Source: Lycium barbarum (taxonomy: Eukaryota > Streptophyta > Magnoliopsida > Solanales > Solanaceae). From it: a stretch of DNA of 64,000 bases. Under the pieces are notes generated by a model. The model made no database searches. It was not told the DNA's origin and saw only the letters and a list, made by a program, of their open reading frames with translations. The DNA lies in assembly GCF_019175385.1 (NCBI RefSeq), contig NC_083340.1:18860336-18924335 (forward strand), written 5' to 3'. The position numbers were made by a program, and so were the translations under genes. Below are positions 47,800 through 60,020 of the stretch, in pieces (position 1 is the first letter of the stretch; every line of letters begins with the position of its first letter).

Positions 47800-49480
47800 G
47801 ATATCTGGCAGAAGAATATGTGCTAACTGCTTCAACAGATGACATTCAGACACACAAGTGGATTTTAGATTCAGCTTGTGCTTCAGAAAAGATTGGTTTA
47901 CTAGCTACAAGCAGACGAGCGAGACTGTACTTATGGGTAACGATGCAGTATGTGAAATAACAGGCATTCGTTCAGCCCGTATACGGTGTCATGATGGCAT
48001 CATAAGAACATTGTCTAATGTTCGACATGTTCCTGATATGAAAAAGAATCTGATCTCTCTTGGTACTCTTGATAAGTTCGGATATAAGCATACAGGTGAA
48101 GGTGGAATCTGCAAGGTGACTAAGGGTTCTCTGGTCATGTTAAAGGCCAAACTGGAGGGTGGTCTTTATGTACTTATGGGCAGCACCATTCTTGGTACTG
48201 CGAATGCTGCAACTTCACAGTTATCAGATGATGACAAGGCTAAGATGTGACATATGAAATTAGGTCACATGAGCGAGAGAGGGTTGGCAATTTTGAGCAA
48301 CCGAAACCTTTTGAAAGGTGAGAAGATCAGTACACTTGATTTTTGTGAGCATTGTGTCCTTGGAAAGCAGAAACGGGTCAGCTTTAGCACGGGAAAGCAC
48401 AAAACTGAAGGGGTACTTGACTACATTAATTCAAATTTATGGGGTCCATCTCAGTTTCCATCCAAGGGTGAAAAGAGGTATCTTCTTACTTTCATTGATG
48501 ATTTTTTCACGCAAGGTTTGGGTATACTTCTTAAAGGCTAAAAGTGATGGCTTGGAGTTTTGCATTGTAGAGTTTGACAATTTCTGCAAGATTCATGGTG
48601 TATTGAGACATAGAACTGTTAGGCATATACCACAACAGAATGGAGTAGCCGAAAGGATGAACCGCACTTTTCTTGAGAAAGCACGATGTATGCTCTCTAA
48701 TGCCAAGGTGTCTAAGGAGTTCTGGGCGGAAGCAGTAAATACTGCTTGTTATGTTGTTAATCGTTCTCCAGCGTCGGCGATTGACTTCAAAACTCCAAAT
48801 AAAGTACGGTCAGGTAAATCATCTGATTACTCGTACTTAAGAATCTTTGGATGTCCCGCATATTATCATATAAGTGATGGAAAACTAAAACATAGAGCTC
48901 AAAAAGGTTTATTTGTGGGATATGCTGAAGGGGTAAAAGGATATAGAATATGGAGTTTAGATCCTCTTAAGTTTGTAATCAGTAGAGATGTTACTTTTGA
49001 TGAGGCCTCTATGCTTGATCCTGGAAAGACTTCTATTGAGTTTGCAGGACAGAAAGTTCTTACAACAGAAACGGTGGAGGAAAATATGAAACTCATCGAG
49101 CAGGAGGATCAAGTGTCTCAGGTGGAGTCAGATAATGAAAAAGCTCATACAGTAATACCTGAAGGTGAACCATACAGTATAGCTACTGGAAGGGACAAAC
49201 GAACTACAAAGCCTAATCCAAAATATTATCCTCAGCCTTCGCAAGCTAATCTTGTGGCCTATGCATTAGCTACTGCCGAGGAGGAAATAAAGGATCTGGA
49301 ACCTTTAAGCTATACAGAAGCTACTATGTGTGGTAAAGCTAATCAATGGCGTTTATCCATGACTAAAGAGATGGAGTCTCTGCACAAGAACCAAACATGG
49401 GATTTGGTGAGTCTACCAAATGGGAAGAGAACTGTTGGTTGCAAATGGGTCTTCAGAAAAAGAATGGCATTCCGGGTGTA
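47800..49480 (+). pseudogene. Copia protease and integrase, with internal integrase deletion
   Basis: The protease region is 'WILDSACASEKDW' (the usual DSGA/DTAA catalytic triad reads DSAC) and 'GNDAVCEITGIRSARIRC'. The pre-integrase zinc-binding part is 'MKLGHMSERGLAIL' with 'CEHCVLGKQKRVSF'. The integrase core begins 'YLLTFIDDF' and jumps from 'VWVYFLKAKSD' straight to 'GLEFCIVEFDNFC'. About 25 residues normally between the second and third catalytic regions, including the DN of DNG-E, are missing. It ends 'NGVAERMNRTFLEKARCM', 'FGCPAY' and 'KGLFVGYAEGVKGYRIW'. Frameshifts lie at about 48250 and 48510. Confidence 0.9.
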
Positions 49481-50863
49481 GAAGGTGCTAGATACAAAGC
49501 GAGATTGGTTGCTAAGGGATTTTGTCAAAAGGAGGGAATCGACTACAATGAGATTTTCTCACCAGTCGTGAAGCATAGCTCAATTCGTTTGTTACTAGCT
49601 TTGGTTGCACATTATGACTTGAAGCTTCATCAGCTTGATGTCAATACTGCATTCTTATATGGTGAACTTGAAGAGGTGATCTTCATGAATTACCCCGAGG
49701 GTTTCCTTATTGAAGGAAAAGAAGACCAGGTTTGTCAATTGAAGAAATTTTTGTATGGTTTGAAACAGTCACCACGACAGTGGTACAAGAGATTTGATGC
49801 GTTCATGATTACTAAAGGTTTCTCGAGAAGTGCATTTGATAGCTGCGTGTATCATATGACGGTATTTGGTAATTCAAATATTTATTTACTGTTATATGTT
49901 GATGATATGCTTATTGCTGCTAATAGTACGACAGAGATAAATGATTTGAAGAAACTGCTAAGTAAGAAGTTTGACATGAAAGATTTAGGTGAAGATAAGA
50001 AAATCTTTGGAATAGAGATTCACAGGAAGAACAGTGAGGTACATCTCTCATATAAGAAGTACATTGAGAAAGTAGTTCAGAGGTTTGACATGGATAAATG
50101 TAAACTCGTTACTTTACTATTAGCACCACATTTCATACTTTCTTCTTTGATGGCACCGCAATCAAAGGAAAAGGTGGAGTACATGTCAAAAGTTCCTTAT
50201 TCTAGTGCAGTTGGTAGCATTATGTATGCTATGGTTTGCACTCGGCCTGATATTGGTCAAGCAGTGAGTGTGGTAAGTCGATTCATGTCTAATCTGGGTA
50301 AGACACATTGAGAAGCAATTAAGTGGATATTGAGATATCTTAAAAGTTCTTCGAATGTTGGTCTAACTTTTTGTAGGATGAGAAATGAAGGCTTCTCGGT
50401 CCTTGGTTATGTGGATTCTGATTTTGTAGGTGATCCTGATAGAGGGAGATCAATAACGGGCTATATCTTCACTCTTACAAGTAGTGCCATAAGTTGGAAG
50501 GCAACTCTCCAGTCTATAATTGCTTTGTCCACAACATAAGCTGAATATATGGCAGCAGCAGAAGCTGTAAAGGAGGCTATATGGTTGAAAGGTTTGGTGT
50601 CAGAATTGAGTAGGGTTCAACATGAACCAACTCTAAAATGTGATAGCCAGAGTGCTATTCACTTGATAAAAAATCAGAGATTTCATGATCGCACCAAACA
50701 TATTGATATCAGATTTCATTTTATTCGTGATGTTGTTGAACAAGGCACAGTTAAGGTCTTGAAGGTTGACACAAAGGACAACGTAGAAGATATGTTGACC
50801 AAGGTGGTTCCTCTTGTCAAGCTCAGTCATTGTATGAATTTGGCAGGAGTTCGCATCAATTGA
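49397..50863 (+). pseudogene. Copia reverse transcriptase and RNase H
   Basis: The RT motifs are 'ARYKARLVAKGFCQKEGIDY', 'LHQLDVNTAFLYGEL', 'LKKFLYGLKQSPRQWYKRFD' and the active site 'LLLYVDDMLIAA' with an intact YVDD. These are followed by 'DMKDLGEDKKIFGIEI' and 'YSSAVGSIMYAMVCTRPDIG'. RNase H follows with 'YVDSDFVGDPDRGRSITGYI', 'ISWKATLQSIIALSTT', a stop in place of the next residue, 'AEYMAAAEAVKEAIWLKGL' and 'RTKHIDIRFHFIRD'. Stops at about 50310 and 50538 break the frame. The catalytic residues of RT are kept. Confidence 0.93.
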
Positions 50864-51042
50864 TGCATCAGGATGGAGAACAGCAGGGCAAGGTAGAGCT
50901 GCTAGTATGTACAAGGTTTCGGTTAGTGCCTCTTGTTTCCTACATGGAGTTAGCTCACGACAGAGTTAGCTCACGTAGGCTTAGAGACATTGGACTGAAT
51001 GACGTTCATATGGAAACTCGAAATTCATCTCAAGGCAGAAAT

Positions 51043-51356
51043 TGTAAAATTGAGAAAATATTCAAGCCAATTCCTACTCAAAAGCGAAAAGAAATTAAAA
51101 AAAAAAACGTTTTTCTTTGTTGGTTTTTGAATGTGATTGGGATTTAAATCCTTTCTACAAAAAAATTAGATCTAGTAATATAAATACATGCTAGCTAGAA
51201 TTTATTAAGGACAAAACATAAAACCTAAGAGTATTCAATCTTGTAACTTACTTTCTCCCTCGATATTAATAAAAGTGCCGACCGTTCTCCGTGGGCTAAA
51301 ATCACATTGATCCAAACCACGTTAATTACTGTGTTTTTATCGTTTCCGCACTAACA
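51043..51356 (+). repeat. 3' LTR of the copia element
   Basis: It starts TGTAAAATTGAG and ends GTTTCCGCACTAACA. Compared with the 5' LTR, many G and C positions are A and T here, consistent with methylcytosine deamination. Confidence 0.93.
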
Positions 51357-51464
51357 AATGCAAACACAAAATCTGTGTTAAAATTACTCATCGGCATGCT
51401 AGCTCTGCCCCTTCTCAAGTTGACAAGATGTTCATTTTTCTTCTTGAATAGAAAATTGCAGCAA

Positions 51465-52317
51465 ATTATTACTATATAATATAAGAGGGAATGTGAGGAC
51501 TTTTGTAGTCCTCACAAGAGTTTCCCAAATTTTTAATTTTTTTTTTAATTAATTACTTTTATGTCCTAATTTTATTTATTTAAGTAAATTTTTTGATTTT
51601 TTATTTTTAAGATCTACTTTTCAAAAGCTATCAAACCTGGGGACTTTTATAGTCCTCACAATAATTTCTAATTCTTTTTTTTTTTTAAAAACAATTAATT
51701 ACTTTTAGGTCCTAATCTTATTTATTTAAGTCATTTTTTTTATTTTTTATTTTTAAGGTCTACGTTTCAAAAGCTATCGAACCTTCTACCTCATTTTTCA
51801 TGTTCTTTGATTTTCTGGTTCGTGCTCGATATCCGCATTTAAGCCCAATTAATCTAGATAATTAGCACTGTATCGCGCCTATTCGGAGGGAACGCTTCCT
51901 CCAAAGATTTTTTCCATATCCATGTTCGAACCCCTAATCCCTAATTAAGAGAGGAGCAGCTCCATCCGCTGCACAAGTTAAATTATGTATTTGTCTTAAA
52001 AGTTCATTAACTATGTATAGATTATTTATTTAGAACTAAATAACTTCAGAAAATTAGGATACATAAATTATAAATGTCAAATTCTGGCTCCGCATTTGAT
52101 TTGAAGTAAATAATTTTATCAAAATGGAAGTTAAAATATTAAAGCAGTGGAATGAAAATTTTGCTTTTATATAATTACCCACTTGTGGGACTATAATGGA
52201 TATATGGTTGTTGTTGTTGTACACTTGTACTAACACAGATTATATTTTTTTAGTTAAAATATCTACTTTTATATCTTGAGTTTGGGCCCGGACTTAGCAC
52301 GGGCCTCACATAACTAG
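51465..52317 (+). mobile_element. Non-autonomous Helitron-like element
   Basis: The right end has the Helitron signature: a short hairpin 'gcccggacttagcacgggc' (52285-52303), ten bases, then CTAG (52314-52317) followed by T. The left part opens with 'actatataatataagaggga' and 'atgtgaggacttttgtagtc', a beginning I associate with plant Helitrons, and holds a repeated 'aggactttt.tagtcctcac' unit (about 51496 and 51640). The exact 5' TC terminus is uncertain. No Rep/helicase is present. It lies about 170 bp downstream of the UPF0114 stop codon. Confidence 0.65.
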
Positions 52318-52483
52318 TACAAGAAAGAAAATAAAAGAGAGCTCAGAAGTTTCTTACAAAAGATGTTTATATTATACCATGCATTTGTGTAATATACATA
52401 GGAGTATGTACATGTTCTAAAACTTGAAATTCACCAAAGCAGTTCCTTAGGAATTGTAAACTGCGATCTATCTATAAAATGCT

Positions 52484-55400
52484 TCACTTTTCGTCGGTGA
52501 GTTTTGAAAGCAGATAGAGGCAGCCAGAACAAAGAAACACAGAAGCTGCAAAGCAAAGTAGATCAAATGGTGAATGTATAACAGCCTTCTTGCTCTTATC
52601 GAATAAACCGATGAGAAGCAGCATCACAATAACATGCCCGATTTTGGTTTTCAGCCCGCTCACAGTAGTTATTTCCAACCATCTCGGTCGTTCCTGGAAA
52701 TTTAGTAACATATATATAGAAAAGAAGAATCATATTCTGTGGAGAGAATCATTTAAGCAAAAATGAAACCTATATAACCTAATCCTTTGGCATTTCTCTT
52801 TTGCATGGACTACTTGATGGAAATCCCTCAGTTTCTATTTACATTGCCATCAATATTTAAGGATACTATGTTTGGCCAAACATCCAAAATCTATTTGGAA
52901 AAATACTTCTTGTCGGAAGTGCTTTTCAAAAAAGTACTTTTGAAGAGTAGCAATTTCTATTTGGCTAATCAATTTGAAAAACACTTTGTCAATATCAGAG
53001 CAGTAATTGGTTCTTGGCCCAAGGGATCAAAAGGGCTTGTGGGACTTTTTTAGCTTCTGAAAAAAAAACTTCTATTACCACTCAAAAACACTTTATTTTT
53101 CCCGAAAAGCTTGTCCAAACACTTCAGCTCTCTAAAATGAGCACGTTGTTAAGAAAATAAACACTTTTTTTGAGAAGCTTGGCCAAACAAGCTAGTACTA
53201 CTTGAGTTCATTCCTTCAAAGATTTTTCCCTTTTCACTTGGGGACCTAGATATTGGTGATCATAAAAGCAAGAAGTACCAATACATGCATGAGATTCATT
53301 GGAAAGTAGTATGAGTTGCAGAAACTTTCAGGAGAACTAAGGGACTATTGGATGGAAGATACTACAACATAGAAAACCAGAAAACGGAGATATGCATGTG
53401 CTGCTATTCAGTGTTGCACAAGTATACAACTGATAAAACACTTTTCAAATTACTGAGACCAACCTTTAGAGTGAACATGCCGAAGAGATTTGATCGATAC
53501 CGAGTTCTCTCTCCTGTCATTGATTTTCCTATGTCAAGGTTGCTGATGAAGAGCTCATAGAGACCCATCCCAAAGACTAACATCACTGTTCCCAATAGGT
53601 ATATATCTAAAGGAAAAAATAATACACCATCAGTATTCAGGAACTACTTAAGCTATTGAAATTAAGAGATTATGCTATGGTAGAAGTCCCAAAACATCTT
53701 AGAGGCAAAGGGTAAATATTGAAGGAGCACGAACGATAATATAAAACTATAATGTGCATCACGAGCTACTATGCGTAGTAAATCATAAGATCAATATTTA
53801 CTCTTAGATCATACGTAATACAGATTACAAGCAAAAACTCAAGTTCTGTTTACAGAAAGATCAATCCACCTGGCTTGAAAAGTAAAAATACGAGATTCAA
53901 GAATAAATTGGTTCCTAAATTTTCATGCATATAGTGCTTTCTACTATGTCGTGTTCACTTTATGCTGAATAAATTTATTAAGAATCAGCTCATTCAGTTT
54001 TTGCCAAACAAAAAACATGAGAAAATTCCCAAGTCAATCTCCAAAAGAAAACGAATAGTTAAACTTTAATCCATACCCTTCTCAAAATTGGTTGAGCCTA
54101 GGACTTCCTGTTAGTAAACAACACGAGACTCGGAGCATAAAGTGTAAGTCATATGCCAATACCACCTTTTATGAATTTGCAACAATTATGTTCTGCTCAG
54201 GAAAGAAAATAAATTGTTTCCCCCTTGTTACAGTTGATTGAAAACCTCATATCTAATTACATTAGAGAAAGCCTCAAAATGTTATGTAAAAGTAGCGAGA
54301 ATCATTTAGTAATTTAGCTAAAAATCGACATCATTATACTAAGAAAAGAACCTCTTGATGAGGCCTGTTTTATTAGCAATAACATGATAGAGGAAAGAAG
54401 ATAAATAGACTACATTGACGAGAAGGAACACAAATACAGTAGTAATTAATGACGAACCTATAGCTTCGACAAGATGCACAATAACCATAGCTCTGCTTGC
54501 AAAGTACCCTTGGAATGATTCTATCACACACGAGCAGCCCTGTTGATGGAGAAACAAGTTAATTTATTCATTTACTATTATGTTCTGGACATGAATATAG
54601 AAGGTTATATTTTATCATTAGACAAATATCAAAGCTTAGAGGAATAATGTTGTGAGTAATGACAACATTATAACTCAGAAAGCAGGGTCTGAAGAAGAGT
54701 CTCTATGCATTGCAGATCAATGTTCCACAGCTCTATCCCTCTTCGAACATAGAACTCTCCGTGATTTATCATGTTTTGGTATTACATATTGTTGGTTTAC
54801 AAAGTTAAATTTTCTTTATCGAAGTCCAACGGAAATAAAGACGAGAGGGAAAACAAAAGAATCACTGCTCTAAGACAACATGAACTTTATCTGATGTATG
54901 AGACATTCACACTAGAAGCAGTCAAATGAAGCATAGACATAACACAAATCTTATCTCCAAATTACCAATCACTCACGATATGAGGGTCAAATTGACACAA
55001 ATTAACTTTCTTAATCTATTTCATTCTGCAAATCGAATAGTGACTACAGAAGTGTATTTACTATACCACCATGCAACAAATTGACCAACTAAAAGACTTG
55101 CAACTTTTGACGGTAGAACCTCTACCCTCACTCATTTCTAAGCCTATACGAGACGGGATTGAAAGATTACCAACTAAAAGATTTACAGACTGAAGTCTTG
55201 ACTTATCATTTTAGACTAAATGTTCTGCCCTTTTGTCCTCAGTAATTGATTGATCAAAATCATTAATCTTTACTTGAACTTGTTTCTTTTCTTGATTCTA
55301 TAATCATAGAGGATTTGTGAGTCTCTGTCCTTGTGCCCCTCGGCCCTCTACAAAATTGCAAGCCATCAGTACTATGCTGCTGGCTAATGAAATTTCACAA

Positions 55401-56483
55401 AGTGCCCAGTCTGAGGTCTCAAAAAACTCTAAAGTTCTTGGGTTCAATTTTTCATGGATAACATTTAATGTGTATCTAATCTCTTTCCCCTTATATAGGC
55501 ACTTGTTGATTCCTTCTTGTTAGTTACCTATTTTTGATTCTCTCCTCCTATACTGGGTAATTGTACTGTCATTTGCTTAAAACAATATATAATTCTTTGG
55601 CTACTAAAAAAAACAACATAAGGAGAGCATTTAGACAACAGAAATTATACAAGTTATCAACAGAAAAGGTAAAAGTCGTTAATAAAGGAACCTCTAACTA
55701 AATATTCATAATTTAACTTAAGGTCAAGAAATGAAACTCTATAGCAGTGCACAGGTGTCGCCTGATCAACAAAAAACTAGAAATCTCTTCTTTTCTTCTG
55801 TTGATATAACCCGCAAAAATTACGGAAAAAGAATGATCAAAATACAAAAGGGTAAAAGAAAAAACCTTGATAAAACAAAGAAAAGATCCAATTAAGGAAC
55901 CCCATACTGCAAGAATAGCAAAAAACCGACAGCTATAAATCACCTGCAAGAAAACAAACCAAAAATATCAAGATATTTTACATGAAAAATTAACCTAAAT
56001 AGCCACTCACCCAACCGTTTAAATTAAAAATACCAATCAGGTATAATATGCGTATAACCGTGCATAATCAGCATATAATCTATATATATCGGCTAAGATA
56101 AGTAAACAGTAAATCCGACCAACTATTAGACCAACTATTTAGATAAAGATACCAATTTACAACAGTGACAAGTAAAAAAAATTGTGAAAATCATTACAGT
56201 CCAAATTACAAGGCAGAAATGTCACCTTTTCTAAGTTTTTCTCTACCCTTTCTGATTTTTCATCAGCAATATCAAGCACTCTTGTATTGGAATCGGATTG
56301 AATTACTGGTGATGGAGCATGAACTGTAGAATGGGTACAACGAGTAGTGGTTAAGGCAACTGGAAATTCAAATCCAGAAAGCTGAAACAGAGGTGCAAAC
56401 TTCACTGTTGATGTTGATTTTAAGTTCTTGATCAAGATTGGAGCTTTAAGATTTGTAGATAAACCTCTTGTACAAGGTTTCAT
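52484..56483 (-). CDS. UPF0114 family membrane protein, probably plastid-targeted, five exons
   Basis: Exons on the minus strand: 56483-56226, 55943-55866, 54539-54458, 53606-53464, 52693-52484. They have GT-AG introns and matching phases, giving 256 residues. Residues 1-60 are rich in Ser/Thr/Lys with few acids, fitting a transit peptide. The membrane part reads 'VIYSCRFFAILAVWGSLIGS' (87-106), 'IVHLVEAI' joined to 'DIYLLGTVMLVFGMGLYELF' across exons 3 and 4, 'NLFGMFTLK' joined to 'ERPRWLEITTVSGLKTKIGH', 'VIVMLLLIGLFDKSKKA' and 'LCFAASVFLCSGCLYLLSKL'. This is the UPF0114 (YqhA-like) order found in plant chloroplast homologues. The biochemical role is unknown. Intron 4 holds a MITE, and a hAT is inserted about 104 bp upstream of the ATG. 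Confidence 0.92.
52866..53195. mobile_element. MITE-like element in UPF0114 intron 4
   Basis: The left end 'tgtttggccaaacatcc' and the right end 'gcttggccaaacaagct' form inverted terminal sequences. The interior repeats 'aaaaatacttctt' and 'agtgcttttcaaaaaagt' in mirrored form. It is non-coding. The family ('tttggccaaac' ends) is common in dicot introns, and its superfamily was not resolved here. Confidence 0.6.
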
Positions 56484-57097
56484 GGTGTAAGAACAAAAAT
56501 AGATAGAACAATTATGCGTGAAAAAAGTTTAAGTGAATGCATCTTTTATAGGATACAATGTATTGGACATGTTTGATGTTTCGGAATCCACGTGTCGACC
56601 GGTTCGGGTTAACGGTTCAAATCGGTAACCGGATGGTAAAATCGGAATCGATTGAACCGGTTAACCAGTTTCGGTTAATCGTTTATTTATATACCGGTAA
56701 AATTAGAATTGGACCGGTTAAATCGGTAAAACCGGTGAATTTTTTTAATTTTTTTTAATTGTAGCTGTTGGGGCAGCCCAATGAACCGTTGGGCAATGGT
56801 CCATTTGCAAAAATGGTCGTTGCCAAACGATCCCAAACCCTTTTTTTGCCCCTTCCAACCCCCAAACTTTTTTTTTAACACTTTAACTCATCCCCAACCC
56901 CTATATAAACCCTTCTCTATTTCCATTTTAATTCACACCAATTCACTCTTCTCTTTCTCTCAAATCTCAATCTCTCAATTATAGTTACTTTGCAACAATT
57001 AGCCACTCTAAATTTCTCTCAAATAAATATCATAAAGTCTTATTATTCAATTATTAATTTTGCAATTCGTAAGCCAACCGCTAAAATTTAAAAATTT

Positions 57098-59063
57098 ATG
57101 ACTAAGGATAGGGAAAGCCAAACAACTAAATGTACCCTATGTGGACAAGTATTTACTTTTAAGCAAGAAACTAGTAAGGATGGTGGAATGGGTACACTAA
57201 ATGCTCATATGAGAAAGAAACATATGGATGTTTGGGGAGAGCAAACGGGTTTAAATGTGGGGGTATTCAAATGACGATAGACTCACAAACCGGTAAAAAT
57301 TTTAAGTATGACAAGAAAAAAGAGCGTGTAGAAATAGTTAAAATGGTAGTTTATGATTGTTTACCATTTTCCTTTCCTTCGAATTTGGGGTTTGTTACTT
57401 ACATTCAACGTTGTTATAATCCGTTATTTGAGGGTATTCCTAGAAGTACTTATAGAGCGGATGTTATAGATTTGTATAAAAAATATAGATTTTATTTGCG
57501 CTATGTATTTAATTCTTTAAATTGTAATGTTTCTCTTACCGCTAATTTGGGTCTTAGTCTTAACAAATTAGATTTTTTTGCTATTACATGTCATTGGGTT
57601 GATGACAATTGAGTTATGCAAAAAAGAATTATACATTTTTTATATGATGAAGGAAAAGGTCGTCACGATGGAAATTTTTTAGCGGATTCAATGTCTACTA
57701 TTATGAGATTTTTTAACATTTATAGAAAAACACTTTGTATTACTTTAGATAATATTTCCAATAATACAAAAGCGATTGGTCTTTTAAAAAGAGAATTAAA
57801 CCCTCCGCTAAAAAATATTTTTCATGTAAAATGTAGTTGTCACATTTTAAACTTAATTGTTAAAGATGGTCTTGTGCGTTTTGACGATTCTATTAAAAAA
57901 GTTAGAGATGCGGTTGCGTTTCTTTTTTGTAATGCTAATAGGGGAAGAATTAGAGATTTTAAGAATGCTTGTGTGGAAAATAACCTTAGACCTAGGAAAA
58001 TTCAAGTAGAAATTGAGATTAGATGGAACTACACTTACATTATGCTACAACAAGCATATGAGTATAGGATTCGCATACAACAAGTTCACAACAAATATAC
58101 TATTAATAGTGATGATTGGTTAAATTTTATGGATTGTGAAGATGTTAAGGAATGTGTTGAACTCTTAATTTTTTTTTATAATGCAACTCTTGCTTTTTCT
58201 AAACAATTATATCCCACGGTAATCGAAATTTTAGCCTACTTAGCGGAAATAGCTAGAGTTTTACAAAAGTATAAATATAACCCGGTTATCAAGCGGCTAT
58301 TTTTGATATGACAACAAAATTTAAGAAGTATTTTTTTCCCATCCCAACTTTATTTATATTGGGTTCTTTTTTAAATCCTTGTTTAAAAGTGTCTTATACT
58401 AAAGCATTGGTTGGTCAAATTTATACATTTTTAAAAATTGAAGAGAGAGTTCAACCATCTTTAGCTGAAGTCGAACTCGCTATTGATGACGAGTTTAGAA
58501 AAGTTTTTACTCATTATTCTAACTTGGAAGAACATGCTACACCCGTTGCTCCACGCCCTACTACTTCTCAAAGTAGCAAAAAGGGCTTGTCGGGTTTAAA
58601 AGTTTTACATTCACATCCAACTCCTTCTTGTAGTGCAAACTTTGATGAATATCACTTTTATTTGATGCAGCCAAATGTGGATATCAAGGAACTAGATGAG
58701 TTGGACGTCTTAGCATGGTGGAAGAAATACAAGGCAAGTCATCTGATACTCTCAAGAATGACTTGAGATATCCTTACGGTTCAAGTATTAACCGTGGCTT
58801 CGGAGAGTGCATTTAGCCAAGGAAGACAACAAATTGGAGACTATAGACACTCATTATCCGGCTTTAGCTTACAAGTACTAGTATGCATTCGCGATTGGAT
58901 TAGATCGGAGCGACGCAACCAAAACTTAGAAGCGGAGGAAGACGAAGAGGAAGAGATTGAAGATTTGATAGCAAGTGGACCGGACCAAATGGAAGACTTT
59001 GAAGATATCTCCATGGCCGAATATGATATGACGAAAATTAACCAAATGATTGAGAATTGGTGA
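57098..59063 (+). pseudogene. RICESLEEPER-like hAT transposase with stops and frameshifts
   Basis: The ATG at 57098 begins MTKDRESQTT and leads into a BED finger 'CTLCGQVFTFKQ' with 'LNAHMRKKH'. A frameshift near 57235 leads to 'ERVEIVKMVVYDCLPFSFPS'. Next are 'LDFFAITCHWVDDN' and a stop (57610), then 'RKTLCITLDNISNNTKAIGL' (catalytic Asp), 'HVKCSCHILNLIVKDGL' (Cys/His motif), 'IEIRWNYTYIMLQQAYEY' (the RW motif) and a frameshift at about 58310. After 'TTKFKKYFFPIPTLFILGSF' come 'LDVLAWWKKYKASHLILSRM', a stop at about 58764, and the dimerisation block 'TVASESAFSQGRQQIGDYRH', 'LVCIRDWIRS', ending in an acidic tail. The order and length (about 650 codons) are those of a full transposase with four inactivating changes. 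Confidence 0.93.
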
Positions 59064-59173
59064 TTTTATTATTCTACTATTTCTTTGCAACTCATGTATT
59101 ATTTGCAAGTTAAAAAAAACTACAACTTGCAAATAAATGTTATCCAAGAATGAATAAAATATATGGCTCATTG

Positions 59174-59658
59174 AGCTTTCTTCTATTTACTTGTGTTCAT
59201 ATTTTTATTTATATTAAGTTAGGAATATACCTAAAATATACTTATAATATACATCTACTTAAATTAAAAACTAGAAAGTTATATACTTGAAAAATAACTA
59301 AAATATACTAAGAATATACTTATAATATATAGTATACATATAACATATATATATATATATATATATGTATGTAAGTTATATAACCTAAGTATATTGATAT
59401 ATATAAGTGTATTCTTACTATATTTTAGCTTTCTTCTATTTACTTGTGTTCATATTTTTACTTATATTAAGTTAGGAATATACCTAAAATATACTAAGAA
59501 TATACTTATAATATACATCTACTTAAATTAAAAACTAGAAAGTTATATACTTAAAAAATAACTAAACTATACTAAGAATATACTTATAATATATAGTATA
59601 CATATAACTTAAACATATATATATGCTTAAGTTATACTACTTAATATAACTTAATAAC

Positions 59659-59670
<12 letters not shown>
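59174..59670 (+). repeat. Direct ~253-bp duplication in the hAT 3' region
   Basis: The unit starting 'agctttcttctatttacttg' at 59174 recurs at 59427 with the same following 'tgttcatattttta' and 'aaaaactagaaagttatata' segments. Both end in TA-rich sequence. Confidence 0.85.
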
Positions 59671-59742
<72 letters not shown>

Positions 59743-59830
59743 TATATATGAATTTATAAACTTAGAAAAAAATTAAGCTATAAATAACTTAAGTTATAAT
59801 ATATAAGTTATAAGTATATATAGTATACTT

Positions 59831-59915
<85 letters not shown>

Positions 59916-60020
59916 TTATATAACCTAAGTATATTGATATATATAAGTATATTCTTACTATATTTTAGGTATATGTAGTATAACTTAAGCATATAACTTA
60001 ATATATATATATACACACAC
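59336..60020. repeat. TA and CA microsatellites
   Basis: (TA)n tracts lie at about 59346-59366, 59660-59733 and 59863-59911. A (CA)n tract at about 59834-59865 is continuous with the last one. They are part of the hAT 3' region and explain the repetitive Tyr-Ile / Cys-Val frame on the minus strand. Confidence 0.93.

Larger units (their letters stand above)
46675..51356 (+). mobile_element. Full-length Ty1/copia retrotransposon, Tork (Tnt1-like) lineage, defective
   Basis: The 5' LTR is 46675-46985 (311 bp) and the 3' LTR is 51043-51356 (314 bp). Both run from TGT to TAACA with clear alignment. A primer-binding site 'tggtatcagaagc' begins 3 bp after the 5' LTR. The interior has gag, protease, integrase, reverse transcriptase and RNase H in copia order. 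The LTRs differ at roughly 35-40 positions by eye, mostly transitions, so this is an old insertion. The flanking 5-mers 'aatac' and 'aaatg' do not form a clean duplication. Frameshifts, stops and an integrase deletion prevent activity. 'ataaatacatgctagctag' in the LTR may be the TATA region. Confidence 0.94.

Noticed and set aside
59789..60016. Cys-Val repeat protein on the minus strand
   Set aside because: It is a direct translation of the (CA)n/(TA)n microsatellites.
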